Shown here piece by piece: positions 54,237-64,000 of a stretch of 64,000 nt of DNA; the stretch's first letter is position 1; every line of letters starts with the position of its first letter. A model generated the notes under the pieces. That model saw only the letters and a list, made by a program, of their open reading frames with translations, was not told the DNA's origin and made no database searches. Source of the DNA: Tethya wilhelma (taxonomy: Eukaryota > Porifera > Demospongiae > Tethyida > Tethyidae). Where the stretch lies: NCBI GenBank assembly GCA_964030475.1, contig CAXIPT010000001.1, forward strand, positions 9,501,510 through 9,565,509, in the 5' to 3' direction. The position numbers and the translations under genes were made by a program.

Positions 54237-56662
54237 CTTTCATGGTGTTCATACCATTTTGCAAAAAGAAACTGGAAAAATAGAGAGTGATCTCTATACA
54301 AACCTTTTTTTGCTTGTTTGTTTAGAATAAAAGACTCTTAATACTACCCCAATACTCCTTTGTTTGTTTCAGTTTTGTAGTCATTACATCATGCATTTCA
54401 AAGTATACCTTGCAGCAATTCACCTGGAGTACTTGGAGCAAGGCTTATCAGACCCCACATAATCACCTCTGCTGAAGTACTTCATCATGGGCATCAAACA
54501 AACCAAAGGCACATCACCAGTCTACTACACAAGACTACCCATCACCATCAACAGCAGCTTATATTTAGATACTGTACATGCCTTTTGCCTTTTAAAATTT
54601 GTAGAATAAATAAATACTAAATTAGTCATCTAAAACACAATTCAGTAGGTCAACAAAGAAGACCACCTTAGGAGACTTTGAATATTTTGAGGGCATGATC
54701 TAAGTCTACCTGGAACTCAGAATCTGCATTTAGTGCGTATTGCATTATTTTGCTGTAAAAAAAAAACATTCATTAATGGTTGTATAGGTCAATTAAATCT
54801 CATTAACCGTCACCTTTGATTGACCTTCTCACTCTTGGGGTATGCAACGTGATGAAGGAGCGTCTAGTTTGATACCCTAGCAACTCCCCTTCTTCACGAG
54901 TTTGGTAGCTGCTGATCGTAGTGTCCAGTAATTGTGAAAATTGTTGAATGCATGACCTCCATTACTTACTAGGCTTAATTCCATCTCCTTTCCAGGAGTG
55001 AAAGGTCAAGGGTGAGCTGCATGAATTTTTAACACATGTAGCAGATGACTTTTTTTTGTATTATGTTGGTCTAACCTCAGACACTTCGAGAACAAACATG
55101 CATAATTGGTTAGATGCTATAGTTTCACAATATTGCATCCTGAATACTGTTTGTATACTCCGGTCAGCAATGAGCAGGACAACGGCAAAGATGATGAGTT
55201 GTAAATGTGGGATCAGAGTGGAGCCTCAGCACCAGCAGTGGCTAGTAGGGCCTGTGCTACTATAGGAAATATCCTTTTCACCCATGAAGACATATATAAT
55301 AACCAGATACAAGGATCCAAGTATGTTCAATACTTTAATTGTGGTGGGAAAAAATGGTCCTCGTGGAGTGTAAATCGTTTTTGGACGGTATAATTGATTT
55401 TTTCTGTATCTACTGTGTCTTTGACATCATTTATCTTGAACCCTTACTAGGATGTTCTGTTCAAAAAAATTTTCATCAATGACCAGGCAAAACCACCATG
55501 TTTACCAAAACTTGTAAGAGAACCTGAAAGAACCGTTCACGCATTTTAAGGTCATGGTCATGGCTTAAAACACTGAAAGGAGCTCTATCAATGTGTGGAA
55601 GTTTTAAGTCTACTTATTGTGTGAAGAGCATAAATGCAATTTCCCAAGTGAGTCTACACTACCATTTAGAGTCAACAATCAAAACCTGAAGGGTTGAATA
55701 GGTTCAAAAAGACTAACTATCTCTATATTGAAAAGTCCGTCGTTGATCTTAACAATGGAGATAAAAACTCAAATGCTGTAGGTGGTTCCAGGACCCCAAG
55801 ATCGGGTCTGATCATTGTTCTTCATTCAAATTCAAAGTAAAGTTATACATTCAAACCTCCAAAAAAAGGCCACTTTGGGATCCGGAGTGATCAAGGTTAT
55901 GGCGGGAACAATAACTCACAATAATTGTGGTGTCAAATTCAGGTCATAAGTTGTAGCGCAATTAGTGGCTTCAGTTCAATTTTGTTTGCTTAATTTAGCT
56001 AAGTGTCAAATTTATAATAAATTATTAATAAGAGGAGTATAAGGGCACCAGCTGTTGGCAGGTTACTGTATACAATCCCCATGCACACGTTGTATGAAAG
56101 TACCAGGATGTCAGGTATTAGTTGTGGAAGTATTGATTGACTTGGACAGTTGATGTTGAAAACTGAAATTTCCCCATTTTTTGGGCCTCCATATTATCTA
56201 TGCGTGCACTATGCGCTTGTGCAAATTGTCAAGTTTAAATTTGTTAAGAACATTAACAAGTATTCTATTACACCGTTTAACAGTACTATAATAATAGTGC
56301 ATATTTTGTTTCTTGAATGACAGTAACATAAATAATAATGAGCCATTAATTCTAAATCATTCATGTCCAGTTAGATATGGTGGAGATTTCATTCCATTTA
56401 AACTACAAGCTGTTGGAGCTGCGACAAAGAGTGAGCGAGACACACACATGCAGCTGACAATGAACATTAAGGATAAGGATGTCATGGAAAATTAGTTAAA
56501 TCAAGTTAATAGATCACCTATTTGAGGATCATGGTGGTGATGTGGTTTTTGATGATGAATCTGATTTGGATTCCCTGAGAAAAGACATGGGACGTATACT
56601 TTCCTTGGTACAACACAACTAAAACAGGGCTGGGCAAGGAATCCGCCATGAATGTACAATAC
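54237..56662. other. Non-coding stretch with small frames
   Basis: No gene is supported. Frames at 55056-55265, 55205-55393 and 56313-56495 are under 76 codons and lack domains. Poly-A and poly-T tracts are common. Confidence 0.35.
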
Positions 56663-56815
56663 CAAAGACACCACAACAGAATGGTGTGGCTGAGAGGCTA
56701 AATAACACTCTAACAGAAATGGTGTGCTCTATGCATGCTACTGGATTCAAAGTTGCCTCACACTTTTTGGGCTGAAGCATTAGCCACAGCTGTTAATCTG
56801 AAAATCAAAATTTAA
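56663..56815 (+). pseudogene. Ty1/copia integrase fragment
   Basis: It encodes TPQQNGVAERLNNTLTEMV, then a shifted FWAEALATAV stretch. The DNA is almost identical to 61753-61900, so the two are recent copies of one element. No flanking copia sequence is recognised beyond about 20 codons. Confidence 0.65.
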
Positions 56816-57468
56816 TCTCCATTCATATACAAGGTAAACATTTTTTATGAACTATCCGCATTACAAAGAATTAATGTTAGGAGTACAATTTTAGTGTAGT
56901 AACGGAATATGCATGAAGTTAACTGAATAATGTGTGAGAATAGTTAGAGATTTCTACGCAGGTGAGAAGTGAATTACAACAGGGTGAAAAGGATCAGTCG
57001 AAGAAACATGTTAGCAGTCATCAGTTCTCACTCGGAAAATGGCAGTCTCTCAATGAACCTGCAGCTGGTCCACATCTAGAAGCTGCATGTTGTCTGGGAA
57101 CCAATCTACTATAATTTTGGTATCTGCGACTCAGTTCCTCAAATTGAGTGTGGCAGAATGTCTAAGTGCCATCAACCTGGACATTCAAACAGTTTTTGAC
57201 GATGTCACCTTTTTTTGTCCAAACTAAAAAGGTGCTAATGTGTGCTTAGGACCTTGCTTCACCTAATTTACCAAGGATAAACTGCATAGACACTGGACAG
57301 TGGTACTAATTATTGCAGCTGTGATTAGTGTAGCATCTAATAATAAATCTATGCTTGCTCTATATTGTCGGGCTATAAGCCAGCATTTTACACACCCTAA
57401 CGCAGGAGAATGAATATTGGTCGAATGTATTTAAGCAGATGGTGGGTGGATGTGATGAATGCACTAGT
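56816..57468. other. Non-coding spacer
   Basis: No supported feature. Confidence 0.35.
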
Positions 57469-57596
57469 ACTGTTAAATTTTGGTGTGTTAAAAAACGAAG
57501 TGTGTAGTTATTGGGGATACTTTTTGTGCAGTTGTAGCACACTTTTACCGATGTGTGCTATTTTATTTTTGTTTTTACACACCAAAATTTAACAGT
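57469..57596. mobile_element. 128-bp miniature inverted-repeat element
   Basis: Perfect 20-bp terminal inverted repeats, ACTGTTAAATTTTGGTGTGT at 57469-57488 and its complement at 57577-57596. No clear target duplication, no coding potential. Classic MITE form. Confidence 0.65.
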
Positions 57597-57945
57597 GGCG
57601 TGCGCATGCGTATATCATCAGATCGATGTCTAGTTCACGAAAAGGTTTATATTTTTTGGACTGTCCACCTCACTAGTTACTGCAAGAAATAGTGGAGCAT
57701 AATACATTAATCGCGTGGAGCAACAAAATGGCTGTATAGCTATTGCTCATGTCAATCTATTCATACCATCTATGTTCGCTGGTTCAAATATTGATTCTGA
57801 GACTGAACAGCTTCACACGGAGTGATTTACCTTGAATATGCAGATGGCAGTCGATGTTTACATCAATCATGTAAATCATTGTTCTTGTTGTAGTGTATAG
57901 GATGTGACATAATGCATACTTGTGTTGTTTTTTTTTGTATAAGTA

Positions 57946-58913
57946 CCATATAGTGGGAAAATTTGGCAGGCACAAAATTTGGCAAATTGTTCTGAATGTC
58001 GAAAAAGTAAAAATTCTTAATTTGGCGAATTCTTACTGACGTACTTTGCGCGTACACAAACGCATATATTTTATATCCTTGATTTTGGTGACGTATTCCA
58101 AGCACATGATATAGATATGCGATCGATCGAGCAGCTGTCTAGTACGTGTGAAAGCATCGTCTTCTGCAGATCTGATCTAGTTCAAGTATGGAAGTCTATG
58201 AATTTGAGAGCTGTGTGAGAGGCCATCATGTTTATGGATGTGTTTGGAGAGCTACAGTAGATGAGCAGTTAGAATGTGAGCCTGAACCAGAAAACCAAAA
58301 AGATCCCTACGCTGTTGCCGTACTGAAAAATGATGCTATAGTTGGACACGTACCCAGAAAAATATATATCAGCAGCTTGTACTCTGTTCATAAGAAAGAG
58401 AGGAACCATAGACTGTAATGTCAAAGGAAGAAGACGATACTCTAGTGATCTCCCACAGGGTGGACTAGAGGTACCCTGTGTCTACCGATTTCAAGGCACT
58501 TCCCAGCTGGTGTCGAAAATAAAGAGACTGCTGGTTAGTAAATCTGTCCCGGCTGTCAATGATGAAAATGACCCTGATTCTGAATCTCCAAAAAGTAAAC
58601 GTATTAAAATAGACCCTGATCCAAAAACTAGTCTAACCCCTGATTCAGTGTGGAAAGTCGTGAATGGCTATGAACTTAGCCAGGCTGACAAGTTAACCAT
58701 GTTATCTGGGGGAAGGCTTAATGACAAACACATCAATTTTGCTCATCAGATTTTAAAGAGACAATTTCCTAACCTGACTGGACTTCAATCCACTCTCCTC
58801 CTCTCTACACATAAATCCCAGCAAATTATATGGCGACTTTTAATTTGGCAAATTTTCATATTACTCGCCAATTCGCCAAATTAAATTCTTCGCCAAATTT
58901 TCCCGCTATACGG
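57946..58913. mobile_element. TIR element carrying a HIRAN-Ulp1 gene fragment
   Basis: Left end CCATATAGTGGGAAA (57946-57960) and right end TTTCCCGCTATACGG (58899-58913) are inverted repeats with two mismatches in 15. TA flanks both (57944-57945 and 58914-58915), the target duplication typical of Tc1/mariner/pogo. Subterminal AATTTGGC words are shared by both ends in opposite orientation. Between them lies a 5' gene segment with HIRAN and the start of an Ulp1 domain that runs into the right end. No second pair of ends was found that would make these two separate solo insertions. Length 968 bp. Confidence 0.6.
58188..58803 (+). pseudogene. HIRAN domain plus truncated Ulp1-like domain
   Basis: ATG at 58188 opens the HIRAN domain: YEFESCVRGHHVYGCVWRAT, then NQKDPYAVAVLKNDAIVGHV. 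A small shift near 58358, where a TA-rich tract (AATATATATC) seems enlarged, moves to the next frame: AACTLFIRKRGTIDC, RRRYSSDLPQGGLEVPC. A linker with KSKRIKIDPDPK (nuclear signal) leads to LSGGRLNDKHINFAHQILKR and QFPNLTGLQSTLL, the N-terminal part of an Ulp1-like domain. The His, Asp and Cys that would follow are missing. HIRAN domains bind DNA 3' ends or damaged DNA in HLTF-type proteins. I recall HIRAN-Ulp1 proteins in sponges and corals as uncharacterized. Confidence 0.65.
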
Positions 58914-58915
58914 TA

Positions 58916-59568
58916 TATGGTATATGATTCGTATAGAGACAGTATAGAGAATATGATTTTTTGATATGTTAAGTAAAAAGACAAGTTGCGTTGACTGATA
59001 GTCAGTTGCCTTGATGAATAGTAGAATGGTCCTCTCTTGTAACAGTGCTATTGACGCTACATTGTGGTGATACTTGTGTCAATCTGTTCAAAGATGCTGA
59101 CTCAAAAGACTGGCAAAAATTGAGAGAACTCGTACTCAGTTATCATAAAGGTTCAGAGAAAGCAAAAGTTAAACAAATCAACAGTTCTGTTATATTGACA
59201 AGATATTGACCATTCAAAATTACCATAGAGAGAAGGTACACTATAGGAAGACTTGTTTTTCTACCAAATGTTATCTTGTGAAATCCATAATATGAAATGT
59301 ATCCACTAATTTTACTGTTGATACGAAGGTATGTGTCCAGAAAATTTTCATGCCATAGCGTATTTGGTTTTTAAGTTCTGAAATTATAGAAGTTTAATAT
59401 TAATTTTGGTATAATTTCAGTCTACAATAAGACCCCCGGAAGTACATATATTTTCTTGGACATTGGCGTTTGTACAGGGCAATAGGGAGTGGCCCTACAC
59501 GTGGGCAGCTGTAAACAANATTTCCAATGTTTTTTGTACTTGTAAATAGATAATCTGGATCTGTGTAG
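58916..59568. other. Spacer before the second Tigger copy
   Basis: A short open stretch at about 59066-59206 (GDTCVNLFKDADSKDWQKLR) could be an exon remnant. An ambiguous base lies at 59519. The Tigger frame opens at ATG 59569 preceded by a TGTGTAG acceptor-like context. Confidence 0.35.
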
Positions 59569-61185
59569 ATGGAGCGACCTTTGAAGGAGCGATTCGTTGG
59601 ACCTCTGCATGGAACTTCCACAGAAGGTCACAGTGGGCTTGAAGTCAACTCCAGTCGACCATCTCACTACAAGAATTGGTCAGAGACAAGCCTACACAAA
59701 GCATACCAAGCTCATCTGAATGGGATGTCACTAAGAAGGGCTGCAGAGGCCTACCATGTTCCTCATTCCACTCTAGCTGAGAGAGCCTCGGGCAAAGTGA
59801 CATTTGGTGCCAGGAGTGGGCCAGCCACTTACCTTACCGACATTGAAGAGCTTGAGCTCGTGCAGTATCTTACTCATTGTGCTAGTGTTGGGTATGCTAA
59901 ATCAAAGCAAGATCTAATGGCAATTGTCAGAAATGTTCTTGTTTACAAAGGAGTGCCGGATGCCATTGTAAGTGATGGCTGGTGGGCATCTTTCAAACGT
60001 AGGCACAGCATGTTAACGCTGAGAACTGGCGAACAGTTGTCGTATGCAAGAGCAGTAGCTGATTCACCCGAAATTCTCAACAGTTACTTCGATCTCCTGG
60101 AAGAGACTATGGATAAAAACAGCCTAATGGATAAGCCAGCACAAATTTTCAATCTGGATGAGAATGGCATGCCTTTAGACCCCAAACCACCGAAAGTGGT
60201 TACCATTCGAGGCGTTAAGCATGCCACCACTATTTCTACAGGAAATAAATCACAGATCACTGTTTTGTCATGCTTCAGTGCTTCTGGGTATGTGATTCCT
60301 CCTCTTGTCATTTTTAAACAACAAGTCACCCCAAATCTTGCATTCGGAGAAGTGCCAGGTACTGTATACGGACGGTCCAAAAGTGGATGGATTACTGCAG
60401 AACTTTTTGATGACTGGTTCCACGGGCATTTTCTTGCACATGCCCCTGCAGCTCGACCGCTCCTGTTAGTAATGGATGGCCATTCAACACATTATTGTCC
60501 TAGAGTTATCAACACAGCTCTAGAAGAGAAAGTCATCCTGCTTTGTCTCCCTCCCAACACGACGCACTTCACCCAGCCGTTAGACAAGGGGTGTTTCGGC
60601 CCCCTCAAGGTCGCTTGGCAAGACAAATGCAGAGAGTTTGTGCAGAGAAATCCAGGAAGAGTGGTGACAAGATTTGACTTCTCCCAGCTCTTCGGAGCAG
60701 CCTGGATGAAGTCTATGGGAATGAGTAATGTAGTTGCTGGCTTCCGATGTTGTGGAATCTATCCGTTTAACCGAGATATAGTTCTACCCAAACCCTCTGT
60801 TACCTCTCCGAGCCGAGAAGAGAGATATGGTGTCAAATTCATCCCTACTTATAGCCCTGCTCCTCCAAGAATAATGCCTCTACCAATTGAAAGTGATAGG
60901 ATGGAGAGTCGAATGCAAGCTTTGAAGGTCCATCTTATTTGAAGTACCGGTCAACCTTGACACAAGTAGTGTCAAAGCTGCCAAAGGCTCAGATCAAGTA
61001 TCCACAGTTCAATGCAAAAGATAGATCTGGAAAAGTGTTGACAAGTGCCGAGAAGATCAGAGAAGATGAAGAAAAAAAAACAGAAAAAGGCAGCAGAAGA
61101 GCTTGCTCGACTAAAGAAGAAGGAAGAAAAGGAACTGGCTAGAAAGAAGAAGCAAGAGGAGAAGGAAAAACGGAAAAGACCCAAG
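59569..61185 (+). pseudogene. Tigger/pogo-type DDE transposase, second copy
   Basis: The main frame, 59569-60942 (457 codons), holds a pipsqueak-like helix-turn-helix (HKAYQAHLNGMSLRRAAEAY), a CENP-B/Tc5-type unit (GWWASFKRRHS) and the DDE core: FNLDENG (Asp 60157, residue 197), LVMDGHSTHYC (Asp 60475, residue 303), NTTHFTQPLDKG (Asp 60583, residue 339). All three are present. A frameshift near 60942 and another in the A-run at about 61072-61082 precede the Lys-rich coiled tail (KEEKELARKKKQEEKEKR). It resembles the copy at 19.3 kb in order and spacing but is clearly diverged, so they are not recent duplicates. It follows the HIRAN-Ulp1 fragment on the same strand. Confidence 0.8.
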
Positions 61186-61751
61186 ACACCATCCAAACGG
61201 TTCTTGAGAAGATCAAAGTAGCTAAGTGGTTCACTGTGATCGCAGATGAAGTGACTGATATCTCAAACAAAGAGCAGTTGAGTCTGGTATTGAGGTATGT
61301 GGATCTCGACACTCTTATTATTCGAGAAGATCTGATAGGGTTTTTTTAAATGTGATTGTGGAGTCACAGGTAGAGAGCCCTAGCTAGTAAGATCACAGGA
61401 TGTTTGGAAACATTTGGTTTGGATCTATCCAACATGAAAGGGCAAGCTTATGATGGAGCTGGTAGCATGGTTGGCTCTATAAATGGCACTACAGCTTTGA
61501 TTACGGCAAAATATCCACTTGCTATATATCTCCATTGTGCATCCCATTAATTGTCTGAACCTGGCTGTTGTCAAATCTCTACAGATTACCAGTGTACGTA
61601 ACATGATGAATGTTGTCGAGAGGGTGTATTCTTTTTTGCCGCTCATCCCAAAAGACAACAGGCTCTTGAGAAGGCCATTGCACAAACATAGCAATCTTCA
61701 ACAGTGCACAAACTCAAAGATCTTTGTCGCACTAGGTGGATCGAACGTATA
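61180..61751 (+). pseudogene. hAT-like transposase fragment (ZMYM1/THAP12 type)
   Basis: Frames give VLEKIKVAKWFTVIADEVTD (catalytic Asp), ISNKEQLSLVLRYVD, then GLDLSNMKGQAYDGAGSMVG (second Asp), LHCASH and LNLAVVKSLQ, then VYSFFAAHPKRQ and KLKDLCRTRWIER. The order is that of hAT proteins related to ZMYM1 and THAP12. Several stops and shifts are present. The left edge merges with the Tigger tail at about 61185 and the right edge stops abruptly where copia integrase starts. Confidence 0.65.
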
Positions 61752-61752
61752 A

Positions 61753-62103
61753 CAAAGACACCACAACAGAATGGTGTGGCTGAGAGGCTAAATAACACTC
61801 TAACAGGAATGGTACGCTCTATGCATGCTACTGGATTCAAAGTTGCCTCACACTTTTTGGACCGAAGCATTAGCCACAGCTGTTTACATGAAAAATCGTA
61901 GTCCAACAGGTACAGTTGAAGAAAAACAAAAGCTTGATCCAAAGGCAAGGAAGTGTATACTTGTGGGTTATGGCGAAGCTACCAAAGACTATCGACTGTA
62001 TGATCTCAACCGAAGCGGAAAAAGAATGTCTTGCAGTCGTGATGTTCGTTTCAACGAAGAGAGTGGTGAAAAAGATGAACAACTGATGATACAAAGCACT
62101 TAG
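61753..62103 (+). pseudogene. Ty1/copia integrase fragment, internally deleted
   Basis: TPQQNGVAERLNNTLTGMVR (the Glu of the integrase triad), then in the next frame FWTEALATAVYMKNRSPTG. The sequence then jumps to LDPKARKCILVGYGEATKDY, RLYDLNRSGKRM, SRDVRFNEE. So part of the region between is deleted. A near-identical start occurs at 56663. Confidence 0.75.
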
Positions 62104-63419
62104 TAAGCAGATGAAGAGAGCCAAGTAGACTACCAAAATGTCAGGCTCGCCCCACATGGTCTTTGTAACTGGTAAAATTTCTGTTGGTTTGCTTGTTTGT
62201 ACACGGTGGACACTTTCCGTATATTCAAATTATTCGAACGGTAATATGCAGTCCAGATTACGTCAAAAAATATTGAAATTTGGAATTGATTATACACGTA
62301 CACTTGGCCGGCAGAGACTGTAGCTTGCTATAGAGAGAGGCATAAATCTTGAGAGAGCGAAAGAGAAAGGAGACTCGATGCAGAGACAACGCTGCGCAGA
62401 CCACTCATAAGGAGCCGGACTGTCAGAGCTCAAATTGAAACCAAATTATAGAGGCTGAGAGAGCCTCCGACGTCTAGAGCTGCGGAAGCAATGATCTGAG
62501 CGGCAGACACTGCCATGGGGACACTACTCCTGAGAGATACCGTCTCTTGAAGCAGACCTAGAGAGACTACACCTCATGCAGGAGCAAATTAATATTGAGC
62601 AACTATGACACCATGCTAGTACAGCAAGTATAGCAAGGCCAAGCCTCTCACACTTGCTCCGCCCATAGCGGTGTGATGGCCAAATTGCTCTTCAACACTG
62701 AGAAAACTTCCTAGCTAATCAGCTATAGTCTCGCTAGCCAGACTCCCATTTTTTGCGGAGAGTCTGGCTAGCGAGACTAAATCAGCTAATCATTGACACT
62801 GACATTCTGACAGAGATATCGTCTTCTTCTCAATCAAGAGCTGCTGCCTCATGAGCTCTTCTTTCATGACGTTTATACCCGGCATCTAGGTATAGATATT
62901 TAAAACAGAATCAACTTGACTGTATATATAGCAACTGGAAAGGAGACTCTCAAGGTGTAGTACAGCAGCACCAAAGAGAAGCCACTCAACACAAATATGT
63001 GATGGAGAGTGCTTCATATCTACAACTGCCAGCACCCTGGAGATGCCTATATACTTGACAGTTAACGACCTAGCTATACTGGTTGGTCAAGAGTGAGAAG
63101 AATTTGCAAGTAAAGTCCCCTAGATATAGGTGTACAGCTATATACTATATACAGCAAGTGTACGAGGTACCAAGCAGTACTGGTTTAGTTGTCTCATATA
63201 GCCACCATTGGAGTGACTGCTCTTGCTTGTTCTTCAACTCTGCTCTCCCGAATCTACGTCTTCAAACACCTCAAGGCTCCAGCAGTCACGAATCATGAGA
63301 TGCAACATAAGAACATGCACATGCGTACCTCTACCCTTGAGACCACAGAGCTACTCATGCAGGCTCGCCCCCATGATGCTTTGCATCACCCTAGTAACAT
63401 AATAATGTGTGGGAATTTG
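62104..63419. other. Insert between copia fragments
   Basis: About 1.3 kb without recognised genes separates integrase and RT pieces of the same kind of element. It contains the hairpin element at 62726 and GAGAGA-rich stretches (62330-62400). Nothing else is recognised. Confidence 0.35.
62726..62779. mobile_element. 54-bp hairpin element with 9-bp direct flanks
   Basis: Perfect 20-bp inverted arms, TAGTCTCGCTAGCCAGACTC (62726-62745) and its complement (62760-62779), around a 14-base loop. AATCAGCTA flanks both sides (62717-62725 and 62780-62788), a 9-bp direct repeat like a target duplication. The unit is too short to code for anything. Confidence 0.7.
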
Positions 63420-63898
63420 TTGAATTACCAGAAGGTTGTACACCTGTAGGAAGCAAGTGGGTGTACAGAGTCGAAATAGATGAAAATGGATTATTAAACG
63501 TTACAAAGCACAACTAGTAGCTCAGGGTTTCGCACAAAAAAAGGCACCAACTATGACTAAAAACGTTTTGTCCAGCAGTTAGACGGGAATTTCTTTGAAC
63601 ACTGATTGCACTTGCCGTGCATCACGAGATGAAATCACATAATTAAGTTGATGTATCAACTGCGTTCCTCAATGGTGAGCTCAAGGAAGAAATTTTTATG
63701 AAGCAGCCAAAAGGCTTCATTGCTGAAGGCAGAGAAAACCTAGTTTGCAAGCTAAAGAAAAGTATCTATGGCTTGAAACAATCCCCAAGATGCTGGAATA
63801 CTGCCTTAGATGCTCAACTAAAGGTGGAATTTGTTCAAACAACAAGTGATCCCTGGATTTACATACAAACAGGTTTGTGATGGTTTATGAGGGTCACT
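63420..63898 (+). pseudogene. Ty1/copia reverse transcriptase fragment
   Basis: Pieces: GSKWVYRVEIDENG, ALAVHHEMK, VDVSTAFLNGELKEEIFMKQ, PKGFIAEGRENLVCKLKKSI, YGLKQSPRCWN, then DPWIYIQTG. This is the start of copia RT, stopping before the YVDD motif. Stops occur at about 63500-63660. It belongs to the same relic as 61753-62103. The last 100 bases of the window show nothing further. Confidence 0.7.
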
Positions 63899-64000
63899 CC
63901 ATAGTGTGTGTTTTGAATTCAGTACAGAGCATTGAGGACCATCGACCAATCAGCCTGAAGCAATCAAAACTCCACCCAGAGAGGCATGCAACCCAGCAAC

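Noticed and set aside
58188..58803. Active Ulp1 protease in the HIRAN gene
   Set aside because: Only the N-terminal part of the domain is present; the His, Asp and Cys positions are missing.

Overview
The window looks like nuclear DNA of an early-branching marine animal, most likely a demosponge, with a cnidarian or similar genome as the alternative. It is AT-rich. Coding segments are broken by short GT-AG introns, and simple repeats and small inverted-repeat elements are common. The element set (DIRS-type, Ty1/copia and Ty3/gypsy retrotransposons, Tigger/pogo DDE transposases, hAT relics, a non-LTR retrotransposon, DUF7869-type genes, HIRAN and Ulp1 domain genes) fits sponge genomes as I know them. 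I see no rRNA, tRNA or CRISPR, and no prokaryotic operon. Nearly every recognisable gene is a transposable element, a relic of one, or a chromatin/ubiquitin/SUMO-type domain gene next to one. One base, near 59519, is N.

Layout. 0.18-0.82 kb: two-exon 3' end of a PHD-finger gene. 1.3-3.3 kb: DUF7869-type gene with one frameshift. 4-7.2 kb: decayed DIRS retrotransposon (RT/RNase H plus tyrosine recombinase) split by a 1,020-bp inverted-repeat element with a 3-bp target duplication. 7.5-9.0 kb: DUF7869 and hAT fragments. 9.1-10.5 kb: gene with a RAG1/Transib-like residue pattern. 10.6-14.3 kb: Ty1/copia element with an open pol frame and a 3' LTR but no 5' end. 15.4-17.3 kb: decayed Cys-rich/PHD gene, then a decayed pogo-like transposase. 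19.3-23.7 kb: the highlight. A Tigger-type DDE transposase is followed by exons for two RING-like fingers, an Ulp1 (C48) protease with its triad present, a PHD finger, and then four tandem copies of a small basic AT-hook-like exon. Nearly all splice junctions are phase 1, so these read as one gene.

24-57 kb is mostly non-coding: a non-LTR retrotransposon 3' end (about 30 kb), a gypsy integrase with its 3' LTR (37.1-38.3 kb), hAT and Tigger-tail relics on the minus strand (40-41 kb), a GGA-rich minisatellite (41.3 kb), several dispersed repeat families, a few lone exons, and a gypsy RT/RNase H relic (53.5 kb). 57.9-58.9 kb holds a HIRAN-Ulp1 gene fragment enclosed by inverted repeats with TA duplications, apparently a captured gene. 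59.6-61.2 kb is a second Tigger transposase with its three catalytic Asp intact. It runs into a hAT fragment and then into copia integrase and RT fragments to the end of the window.

Taken together, DDE transposases lie beside or are fused to chromatin-reading (PHD), ubiquitin-ligase-type (RING) and SUMO-protease-type (Ulp1) modules at several separate places here. The 19.3-23.7 kb gene is the clearest candidate for an undescribed transposon-encoded or domesticated recombinase with its own post-translational-modification modules. All gene models come from reading the sequence by eye. Splice sites, family names and the host assignment still need RNA and homology searches.
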